Assembly (NCBI RefSeq): GCF_030815405.1
Contig: NZ_JAUSWX010000001.1
Coordinates: forward strand, 434,001-498,000
Direction: 5' to 3'
DNA from: Agromyces albus
GTDB taxonomy: Bacteria > Actinomycetota > Actinomycetes > Actinomycetales > Microbacteriaceae
Length of the DNA: 64,000 bases
In this document: one piece after another, positions 31,480-39,200 of the stretch
Layout of the letters: every line of letters starts with the position of its first letter
How positions within the stretch are numbered: position 1 is the first letter of the stretch
Position numbers and translations under genes: made by a program
The notes under the pieces: model-generated
What the model saw: only the letters and a program-made list of their open reading frames with translations
Told to the model about the DNA's origin: nothing
Databases searched by the model: none

Positions 31480-32505
31480 ATGAGAGCCATCGTCTACAGC
31501 CGCACCGGGGACTCCTCGGTGCTCGAACTGTCGGAGCGGGAGATCGCGGAGCCGGGCCCCGGGGAACTGCGGGTGCGGGTCGCCGTCTCCGGAGTGAACC
31601 CCACGGACTGGAAGGCGCGCCGTGGGTCGGGGTCCGCGGCGGCGACCGGCGAGACCGTGCCGAACCAGGATGGCGCGGGCGTGGTCGACGCCGTGGGCCC
31701 GGGCGTCACGGACTTCGCCGTGGGCGACCGCGTGTGGCTGGCGATCTCGGGCTGGAAGCGTGCCTCGTCGGGCACGGCGCAGGAGTACCTCATCACGCTC
31801 GCCGAGCGGGCGTTCCCGCTGCCTGACGAGGTGTCGTTCGATGTCGGGGCGAGCCTCGGAGTTCCCGCGGTCACGGCGCACCGTGCGTTGACCGTGTCGG
31901 AGGATGCACCGGCGCGACTGCACCCCGGCGCGCTCGATGGGAAGACCGTGCTGGTCGCCGGGGGAGCGGGTGCCGTCGGGCACGCCGCTGTTCAGCTCGC
32001 TCGCTGGGCCGGTGCGACGGTGCTCACCACGGTGAGCGGCGAGGAGAAGGCAGCGCTCGCCACCGCCGCGGGCGCCCACCACGTCGTCAACTATCGGGAT
32101 TCGGATGCCGCGGGCCAGATCCGAACGATCGCGCCCGATGGCATCGACCTCGTGGTCGAGGTCGCCGCGGGCGCGAACGCCGAACTCGACCAGGCCGTGA
32201 CGCACGAGCGCTCGACGATCGCGAGCTACGGCAATGACGGCGGTGCGCCGGTGACGCTCGACTTCGGCCGGGCCATCCTGCTCAACCTCCGCTACCAGTT
32301 CGTGCTGATCTACACGATGGGCGCGGATGCCTGGATCGCGGCCGGCGAAGACGTGACGGCCGCGGCGCGCGACGGAGCCCTGGCGATCGGCCCGGAGGCG
32401 GGCCTGCCGCTGCATCGGTATGCGCTCGAGCAGACGGCGGCCGCACACGACGCCGTCGAGGGCGGAGTGATCGGCAAGGTGCTCATCGACGTCGCATCGC
32501 TCTGA
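31480..32505 (+). CDS. NADPH:quinone oxidoreductase-type MDR protein
   Basis: This 341-residue medium-chain dehydrogenase/reductase lacks the structural zinc cysteines. It shows VAVSGVNPTDWKARRG, PNQDGAGVVDAVGPGV, VGDRVWLAISGWKR, the nucleotide-binding loop VLVAGGAGAVGHAAVQLARWAG, and a C-terminal VIGKVLIDV. It should reduce quinones or enones with NADPH. ATG 31480 matches the family start; the open frame continues upstream without support. It is convergent with a glycosyltransferase gene, the two stops being 14 nt apart. Confidence 0.83.
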   Translation: MRAIVYSRTGDSSVLELSEREIAEPGPGELRVRVAVSGVNPTDWKARRGSGSAAATGETVPNQDGAGVVDAVGPGVTDFAVGDRVWLAISGWKRASSGTAQEYLITLAERAFPLPDEVSFDVGASLGVPAVTAHRALTVSEDAPARLHPGALDGKTVLVAGGAGAVGHAAVQLARWAGATVLTTVSGEEKAALATAAGAHHVVNYRDSDAAGQIRTIAPDGIDLVVEVAAGANAELDQAVTHERSTIASYGNDGGAPVTLDFGRAILLNLRYQFVLIYTMGADAWIAAGEDVTAAARDGALAIGPEAGLPLHRYALEQTAAAHDAVEGGVIGKVLIDVASL

Positions 32506-32519
32506 GGCCGCGCCTGTAT

Positions 32520-33761
32520 TCACCCTCCGAGTGTGGGTCGCGCCGGAGCCCTCACGAGCTGCTCGATGCGGTCGGCGGCGAGCGGGGCACCTCCCTCGCG
32601 CTGCATCGCCTCGCCGAACGCCACGGCGGCGGGCTTCAGCGCCCGAGCCCGGTGCACGGCGTCTCGCAGGGACTCGGGCGTCAGCTTCTTCTTGGGCAGG
32701 AACACCCCGACCCCCGCCGCCTCGGCGCGGCGCCCGACCTCGGCCTGGTCGCGCCCCCACGGCACCACGACCACCGGAACCCCGGCAGTGAGCGCCTTCT
32801 GGGTAGCTCCCATTCCGCCGTGGGTCACGACCACCTCGGCGTGGGGCAACACGTGCGAGTGGGGCACGAACTCCTCGACCCGGGCGTTCGCCGGCGCCGG
32901 GAATGACCCCGCCCCCGCCGGCATGGTCGCGATCACCTCGACGTCCTCGTCGGCGAGGCCGGCGAGCGACACCTGCACGAGCGCGCCGTCGTCTTGGAAC
33001 TCCGACGACGTGGTCACGAGCACGACGGGACGTCTGATCGACTCGATCCACGCCGGTTGCTCGGTCGGCGGATCCCAGACGATCGGCCCGATGAAGCAGA
33101 AGGAGTCGGGCCAGTCGGTGCGCGGGTACTCGAATGCCTTCGACGTGAGATAGAGGACGAGCGGCGACCGGGTGTATACGTCGGTGACCTCACGGATCGC
33201 GGGAACGCCCGCTTCCCGCCGAACCTCATTGAGCGGCCGCAGGAGGGCGCGCTTGAAGCCGGCGAAGATGATCGGGCGCATCACGCGATCCCGGAGTCGG
33301 CCCATGGCTCCGTCTGCAGGCTTGAAGCCGGGACCGAATGGCGGCACCTCATCGGACGGCACCGGGCTCGGGAAGTGCTGGAGGATCGCCCACGGCCCGC
33401 CCCAGGCCTCGGCCGCGACGGCGGCGCCCCAGGTGTTCGTGTCGATGAGGACGGCATCGGGGGACTCGGCGTCGATCGCCCGCCTGATCTCGGGGATCTC
33501 GAGCACAGCCCTGCGAGTGAGCACGTGGATCGCACGCGTGATCGCCTTGATCGGCGCCGAAACGCGGTAGTCGTCATGCGTGATCGCCTCGATCTCGGGC
33601 GAGATCGGGGCGACCGTGAAGCCGAGTTCACGCATCTGCGGCACGTCGGTGGAGATCGTGCGCAGCACGACGGTGTGACCGCGACGTTGCAGCTCGAGCA
33701 GGATCGGGACGGTCGGGAACAGGTGGCTGCGGGCGGGCGAGGTGTAGGCGAGGACTTTCAT
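32520..33761 (-). CDS. UDP-glycosyltransferase of the macrolide/GT1 type
   Basis: This 413-residue GT-B glycosyltransferase starts with AYTSPARSHLFPTVPILLELQRRGH (given as residues 4-28, core HLFPTVPI) and has the nucleotide-sugar region VPHSHVLPHAEVVVTHGGMG with VVVVPWGRDQAEVGRRAEAAG. This is the layout of natural-product and macrolide-inactivating glycosyltransferases. ATG 33761 overlaps the stop of the TetR gene upstream, so the regulator and enzyme are one operon. A role in detoxifying or decorating a small molecule sensed by TetR is inferred; the acceptor is unknown. Confidence 0.85.
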   Translation of the reverse strand: MKVLAYTSPARSHLFPTVPILLELQRRGHTVVLRTISTDVPQMRELGFTVAPISPEIEAITHDDYRVSAPIKAITRAIHVLTRRAVLEIPEIRRAIDAESPDAVLIDTNTWGAAVAAEAWGGPWAILQHFPSPVPSDEVPPFGPGFKPADGAMGRLRDRVMRPIIFAGFKRALLRPLNEVRREAGVPAIREVTDVYTRSPLVLYLTSKAFEYPRTDWPDSFCFIGPIVWDPPTEQPAWIESIRRPVVLVTTSSEFQDDGALVQVSLAGLADEDVEVIATMPAGAGSFPAPANARVEEFVPHSHVLPHAEVVVTHGGMGATQKALTAGVPVVVVPWGRDQAEVGRRAEAAGVGVFLPKKKLTPESLRDAVHRARALKPAAVAFGEAMQREGGAPLAADRIEQLVRAPARPTLGG

Positions 33762-34339
33762 GAGAGCACTCCCTTCAGGAGTTCGGCGAGCGCCAGTTCG
33801 GTCTGGCGCCGGGAGAGGCCCTGCTGTCGTCGCAGCAGGTACCACGTGTACACGTCGCACATCGCCAGCAATTGGGCATGCAGGCGTTCGCGCCCGGCTC
33901 CAGTGCGGGCATCGAGCCAGGGCGAGAACACGGATCGCACCCAGTCGGAGTGGACCTGCTTGCCCACAGCGGTGGCCTCGGCGTAGGGGGGCACTCGTTC
34001 CTCCTGGCGCAGGAGCAGCATGGCCAAGTCGCCCATCCCCTCGTAGTGTTCCACGAGGTTCGCGACCGTGCCGACGAGGTCGCCCGTCGGCGCCTGGCCA
34101 CGCTGCGCAGACACCTGCGACGTGACCGGCGCGATGAGCGCCCGTACGAGGCCGTCTTTGGATCCGAATCGGCGAATCACCGTCTGCACGGTCACGTCGG
34201 CATCGGCGGCGATCGCATCGAGCGTGACGTCGTCGTAGTAGCGCGTCGAGAGCAGTGCGAACGCCGCTGCCTGGATCCGCTCGCCGGTCTCCCGCGCCGC
34301 ATCCGCTCGGGCCGTCATCGTGTACTGACGGACTTTCAT
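33758..34339 (-). CDS. TetR-family transcriptional regulator
   Basis: This 193-residue protein has the TetR helix-turn-helix (IQAAAFALLSTRYYDDVTLD, IAADADVTVQTVIRRFGSKDG, about residues 20-62) and a helical ligand domain. The start ATG 34339 lies 7 nt after TAGTAT, and an operator-like palindrome covers that -10, so it likely represses its own leaderless transcript and the coupled glycosyltransferase gene. Confidence 0.86.
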   Translation of the reverse strand: MKVRQYTMTARADAARETGERIQAAAFALLSTRYYDDVTLDAIAADADVTVQTVIRRFGSKDGLVRALIAPVTSQVSAQRGQAPTGDLVGTVANLVEHYEGMGDLAMLLLRQEERVPPYAEATAVGKQVHSDWVRSVFSPWLDARTGAGRERLHAQLLAMCDVYTWYLLRRQQGLSRRQTELALAELLKGVLS

Positions 34340-34340
34340 G

Positions 34341-34353
34341 TTAGTGATACTAA
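34341..34353. promoter_or_regulatory. TetR operator over the -10 of the glycosyltransferase operon
   Basis: TTAGT-GAT-ACTAA is a perfect inverted repeat spanning the minus-strand -10 box TAGTAT (34352-34347) and the transcription start. Confidence 0.6.
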
Positions 34354-34423
34354 TACGAAAATACCGCCCACGGAAGAGGACGTGGAACGCCGCAGGGATT
34401 GACGAAGGTGGCGTATCTCACAT

Positions 34424-34447
34424 ATATTCACCCGTATGGGTGAATAT
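34424..34447. promoter_or_regulatory. Perfect 24-bp palindrome spanning -10, start site and start codon of the ArsR gene
   Basis: ATATTCACCC, a 4-nt centre GTAT, then GGGTGAATAT. The -10 box TATATT (34423-34428) overlaps its left end, and ATG 34436 is inside it, so a bound repressor would block the promoter of its own leaderless mRNA. Confidence 0.7.
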
Positions 34448-34822
34448 CAACTCGATACCGTGCTGAGCGCGGTCGCCGATCCGACCAGGCGGGCGATCCT
34501 CGATCGCCTGCGCAACGGCGACGCGCGCGTCACCGACCTCGCGAGCGCCTTCCCGATCTCGCTGAACTCCACGAGCAAGCACATCAAGGTGCTCGAGCGC
34601 GCCGAGCTCGTGCAGCGTTCGGTGCGCGGCCGCGATCACGTGCTCTCGCTGCGGGCCGAAGCGCTCGGCGATGCGGTCGCGTGGATGGAGCAGTACCGCG
34701 AGTTCTGGGAGCAGCGGCTCGCAGCCCTCGAGGCGTTCGTGCTGCAGGATGCGGATGTCCCCGCCGAGGGCGAGGTCGAGCCCGACCCCGGCACCGCGCC
34801 GAGCGATGGGGCGGACCGATGA
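34436..34822 (+). CDS. ArsR-family (SRPBCC-partner) transcriptional regulator
   Basis: This 128-residue winged-helix protein of the ArsR/SmtB class has VLSAVADPTRRAILDRLRNG, VTDLASAFPISLNSTSKHIK (recognition helix, about residues 32-51) and LVQRSVRGRDHVLSL as the wing. No metal-binding ELCVCDL motif is present. Regulators of this subgroup usually sit before an Aha1/SRPBCC gene, as here. ATG 34436 is 7 nt after TATATT. The stop overlaps the next start. The C-terminus is an acidic Pro-rich tail. Confidence 0.88.
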   Translation: MGEYQLDTVLSAVADPTRRAILDRLRNGDARVTDLASAFPISLNSTSKHIKVLERAELVQRSVRGRDHVLSLRAEALGDAVAWMEQYREFWEQRLAALEAFVLQDADVPAEGEVEPDPGTAPSDGADR

Positions 34823-35253
34823 CCGCCGCCGTCACCGTGAGCCGGCGCATCGCGGCATCCGCTGAGCGCCTCTTCGACGCCTGGCTCGACCCGGCGAGCC
34901 TCGCCGTGTGGATGCGCCGCGATGGCAGCGAGCCAACCGACGTCGTCGCCGACCCGCGCGTAGGCGGGTCGTTCGCGTTCACGATGAATGACCCGAGCGG
35001 CCAGTTCGTGCACGCGGGCACCTACACCGTGATCGATCGCCCGCGCGCGCTCGAGTTCACCTGGCTATCGCATGCCACGCACCAGGCCGATTCGCTCGTG
35101 CGCGTCACCTTCGAACCCGACGGCGACGCCACCGTGGTCGAGGTGCGCCACGAACGGCTGCCCGACGTCGAGGCGGTACGCAAGCACACGGAGGGCTGGA
35201 CCGAGATCCTCGGCAGCCTCGCTCGAACACTCACAGAACAGGAAGTCGCATGA
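34819..35253 (+). CDS. SRPBCC (Aha1/CalC-like) domain protein
   Basis: This 144-residue protein has the START-like fold: VTVSRRIAASAERLFDAWLDP, PRVGGSFAFTM, VIDRPRALEFTWLS and HTEGWTEILGSLARTL. Such proteins bind a hydrophobic ligand in a deep cavity. It lies between the ArsR regulator and an SDR gene, overlapping both by 4 nt, so the three proteins should be made together. The ligand is unknown. Confidence 0.85.
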   Translation: MTAAVTVSRRIAASAERLFDAWLDPASLAVWMRRDGSEPTDVVADPRVGGSFAFTMNDPSGQFVHAGTYTVIDRPRALEFTWLSHATHQADSLVRVTFEPDGDATVVEVRHERLPDVEAVRKHTEGWTEILGSLARTLTEQEVA

Positions 35254-36047
35254 TGTTGCTCGAAGACAAGGTGGCCGTGATCCACGGCGGCGGCGGATCG
35301 ATCGGCGCCGCCGCGGCGCGGGTGTTCGCCCGCGAGGGTGCCCGGTTGTTCCTCGCGGGGCGAAGCCTGCCGCGACTCGAGGCTTCGGCATCCGTCGCCC
35401 GAGCCGAAGGGGCGGATGTCTCGATCGCCGTGGTCGACGCGATGCACCAGGCGGCCGTCGACCGCCATGCCGACGAGGTGGCGGATGCCGCGGGCCGCAT
35501 CGATATCACCCTGAACGCGGTGGGGTTCGACCACGTGCAGGGCCTGCCGATCGCCGACACGTCGCTCGCCGACTACCTGCACCCGGTCACGGGCTACCTG
35601 CAGACGAACTTCGTGACGGCGAAGGCGGTGTCGCGCCACATGATCGCACGGGGGAGCGGCGTGATCCTCACGATCTCGACGCCCGGGGCGCGGCTGACCG
35701 GGCGTGGCCTCATCGGCAATGCCGCGCAGAGCGCCGGGCTCGAGGGGTTCTCGCGCGCGCTCGCTGGAGAGCTCGGCCCGGCGGGCGTGCGGGTGGTGTG
35801 CGTGCGGCCGAACGCGTTGTCCGACGCCGTCGCGACGTCGTACACCGGCGAGCTGTTCGGGCGCATCGCCGACGCCGGCGGAACCTCGAGAGACGACTGG
35901 CTGGCGGGGCTCGCCGGCGCCACGATGCTCGGTCGGTTGCCGGTGCTCGACGAGCTCGCGGAGTACCTCGCGTTCGCGGCATCCGACCGCGCGCGCTCGA
36001 TGACCGGGGCGATCGCGAACCTCACGGTGGGAATGGTCGTCGACTGA
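35250..36047 (+). CDS. SDR-family protein lacking the catalytic Tyr-Lys pair
   Basis: This 265-residue protein has the SDR scaffold, with the nucleotide loop VIHGGGGSIGAAAARVF, LNAVGFDH and a serine-containing ILTISTPGA. The position of YxxxK reads LIGNAAQSAGLE, so the catalytic tyrosine and lysine are both missing. It may be a non-enzymatic NAD(P)-binding partner or have atypical chemistry. ATG 35250 overlaps the SRPBCC stop. The next gene is 170 bp on, with its own promoter. Confidence 0.8.
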   Translation: MMLLEDKVAVIHGGGGSIGAAAARVFAREGARLFLAGRSLPRLEASASVARAEGADVSIAVVDAMHQAAVDRHADEVADAAGRIDITLNAVGFDHVQGLPIADTSLADYLHPVTGYLQTNFVTAKAVSRHMIARGSGVILTISTPGARLTGRGLIGNAAQSAGLEGFSRALAGELGPAGVRVVCVRPNALSDAVATSYTGELFGRIADAGGTSRDDWLAGLAGATMLGRLPVLDELAEYLAFAASDRARSMTGAIANLTVGMVVD

Positions 36048-36054
36048 GCGGTCT

Positions 36055-36068
36055 TGTGAGGGATCACA
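36055..36068. promoter_or_regulatory. LacI-type operator A upstream of the GH43 gene
   Basis: TGTGAGGGATCACA is a near-perfect palindrome 88 nt upstream of operator B and shares TGTGA with it. It lies just after the SDR stop. Confidence 0.45.
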
Positions 36069-36129
36069 TCGGCGACCTGCACGGCCGCACCGCCGAGTTC
36101 AGTAGCCGCAACATATCAAGGACACAATG

Positions 36130-36158
36130 TTGTGATCCCGGATTGTGAGCGATAACAT
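36130..36158 (+). promoter_or_regulatory. Promoter and lacO-like operator B of the GH43 gene
   Basis: TTGTGA (36130-36135), 17 nt, TAACAT (36153-36158) forms a promoter. TTGTGAGCGATAACAT (36143-36158) covers its spacer and -10 and differs from the E. coli lac operator core mainly by one missing G. A LacI/GalR regulator bound here would block transcription. Confidence 0.6.
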
Positions 36159-36217
36159 CGCGCTTGTCATGTCTGCGACCCCGTCCGCGATGCCGGGCAC
36201 GTCCGAAGGATTGCGCA

Positions 36218-39200
36218 ATGAAGCCCAACGTCGTTCGACGAACCGTGGCGGGGGTGACCGCCGCGCTCCTCGGCGTCTCAGTCGCGCTCACGGCCACCCA
36301 ACCCGCGTTCGCCGCTCCAGATGAACGTCTCGTCGCCCACTACACGCTCGACGAGACGAGCGGTGCGGTCGCCGCCGACCAATCGGGCAACGGCCGAGAC
36401 GCCACGATCGTGGGCGGCCCGACCCTCACCGGGGGCGAGGGCGTCCGGCTCGACGGGGTCGACGACCACGTGCGGCTGCCGAACAACATCCTCGCCGGGC
36501 TCACCTCGATCACCGTGAGCACCGAGGTGCTCATCCGCACGACGCAGTCCACGCCGTACTTCATCTACGGCATGGGCAACACCAACTCCTCGGGCGTCGG
36601 CAACGGCTACCTGTTCTCCACCGGCAACGCCTACAAGTCGTCGATCGCCACCGGCAACTGGTCGACTGAGCAGACCGTGAACAGCGGCGCGAACCTCGCG
36701 CGCGGCGTGTGGAAGACGATCACGTACACGCTCGACGATGCCTCGAACACGGCGCGCATCTACCTCGACGGCGTGCAGGTGGCGCAGAACACGAACGTGA
36801 CGATCACCCCTGGTGCGATCGGCAACAGCGTCACGGCCGCGAACTACCTCGGCCGATCCGTGTACACCGCCGACCGCTACCTCGCGGGGAGCCTGCGCGA
36901 CTTCCGCATCTACGAGGTGGCGCTCACCGCCGAGGAGGTGGCGGCGCTGCAGCCCGCCGACCAGGTCAAGGTCGACCGCGACCTCGCGGTGCTCGACCTC
37001 GGCGACCTCTCGGCCGTCGAGGGCAACCTGACGCTCCCGACGTCGGGACCGAACGGCGCCGCCATCGCGTGGGCGTCGAGCGATCCCGAGGTGGTCTCTG
37101 ATTCGGGCGTCGTCACGCGGCCCGCGGCATCCGACGGCGACGCATCCGTCACGCTCACCGCCAGCGTCACTCGCGGCGGTGCCACCGGCACGAAGCCGTT
37201 CGTGGCGACCGTGATCGCCGAGGAAGACGACCAGGCCATCGTCGACGCGGCGGCTGCGGCGCTCGCGATCACGAACGTCGACGACGTGCGCGGCAACCTC
37301 ACCCTTCCCGGCGCGCCCGCCGGCACCCAGGTCGCCTGGGCGTCGTCGGTACCGGCGATCATCGCGGCCGACGGCGTGGTCGTGCGTCCCGCCTCCGACA
37401 CCGACGTGACCCTCACCGCCACGGTCACGCGCAACGCCGCATCCGCCACTCGCGAGTTCGTCGCGAAAGTGCGTGCCGCAGTCGAGCTCGACGAGTTCGA
37501 GGGCTACGCGTTCGCCTACTTCACGGGCAACTCCCTCGCCGGCGAGAACATCTACTTCGCGGCGAGCGAGGGCAACAACGCGCTCGACTGGAGGGAGCTC
37601 AACGGCGGCCAGCCGACCCTGACCTCGAAGTACGGCACGAAGGGCCTGCGCGACCCGTTCATCATCCGGTCGCCCGAGGGTGACACCTTCTACCTGATCG
37701 CCACCGACCTCTCGATCGGCAGCGGAACCAACTGGGATGCCTCGCAGCGCACCGGCAGCCAGTACCTCGAGGTGTGGGAGTCGCGCGATCTCGTGAACTG
37801 GTCGGAGCAGCGCCACGTCAAGGTCGCGCCCGACACAGCCGGCAACACGTGGGCGCCTGAGGCGTATTACGACGAGACGATCGGCGCGTACGTCGTGTTC
37901 TGGGCCTCCAAGCTCTACGCCGAGAACGACCCGGGCCACACGGGCAGCACGTACAACAAGATGCTCTACGCCACCACGCGCGACTTCGTCACCTTCAGCG
38001 AGCCGCAGATCTGGCAGGACCAGGGCATGTCGCGCATCGACTCCACGGTGATCAAGGCCGGCGACGTCTACCACCGCTTCACCAAAGACGAGGGCGCTGG
38101 CGGCACCGGATGCAGCGACATCATCCAGGAGACGTCCACCGAGCTGCGCGCCACCCTCGAGGCGTGGACCATGATCGACTCATGCATCGGACGCGACGCG
38201 GGCACGAGCGCAGTCGAGGGTCCGACGGTGTTCACGTCGAACCCCGGCGACGTGAACGGCGAGAAGACCTACCTCTTCGTCGACGAGTACGGCGGACGGG
38301 GGTACATCCCGCTTCAGACCGACGACATCGCCAACCCGGCGTGGGCCGTGGCACCCGAATACGACCTGCCCGCGAGCCCGCGGCACGGCACCGTGCTCCC
38401 GGTCACCGCGGCAGAGCTCGAGCGACTCACGGCCGGCCCGCCGCCGGTCGAGGCCAATGAAGACGGCGAGGTCCTTCGCTACGACTTCACGGATGCCGCC
38501 GGCACGGTCGTGACCGACCGTTCGGGCATGGGCAACGACGGCACGATCGTCGGCGGGGCCGCCTGGCAGGGCGAGGCCCTCACGTTCGACGGCACCGACG
38601 ACTACGTCGACCTGCCCGACCACCTCCTGACGGGCGTCGAAGACGTCACGGTCGAAGCCGAGGTGAAGATCAGCCCCTCGCAGTCGGGCTCGTACTTCAT
38701 CTACGGCTTCGGCAACACCGACGCATCCGGTGTCGGTTCGGGGTATCTCTTCACGACGGGCAACAGTGCCTATCGCACCGGCATCGCGTCGGGGAACTGG
38801 ACCACGGAGCAGAACGCGAGCTCGGGTTCGGCGCTGCCGCGCGACAAGTGGGTGCATCTCACCTACACGCTCGCGGGCACGACCGCCCGGCTGTACCTCG
38901 ACGGCGTGGAGGTCGCCAGGAACACGGGCGTGACACTCGACCCCGGCGACATCGGCGGCGGAAGCACGCTCGCCAACTACCTCGGCCGCTCGCTCTACAA
39001 CGCCGACCCGCGCTTCCGCGGCCAGTTCCGGGAGTTCGCGCTCTACAACCGCGCACTGAGCGCTGGCGAGGTGCTGACCCGGTCGGGCAATACCGCGGCG
39101 CTCGCCGGGGTGACGCTCGCCGAGTCCGAGCAGCTGAAGGTCGCACCGATCGTCAACGCTGCGGCACGCACGGTGGTCTTCCCGGTCGTTCCCGGCACGG

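Noticed and set aside
36130..36158. lacO-like sequence as cloning-vector contamination
   Set aside because: The flanking sequence is native high-GC DNA, the site differs from lacO1, and it sits correctly over a promoter of a native gene.
36278..38074. Long open frame antisense to the GH43 gene (about 598 codons)
   Set aside because: Long antisense frames are expected opposite GC-rich codons; the product is low-complexity Arg/Val/Asp-rich with no domain, while the plus strand encodes clear domains. The same applies to 46202-48355 opposite cstA.
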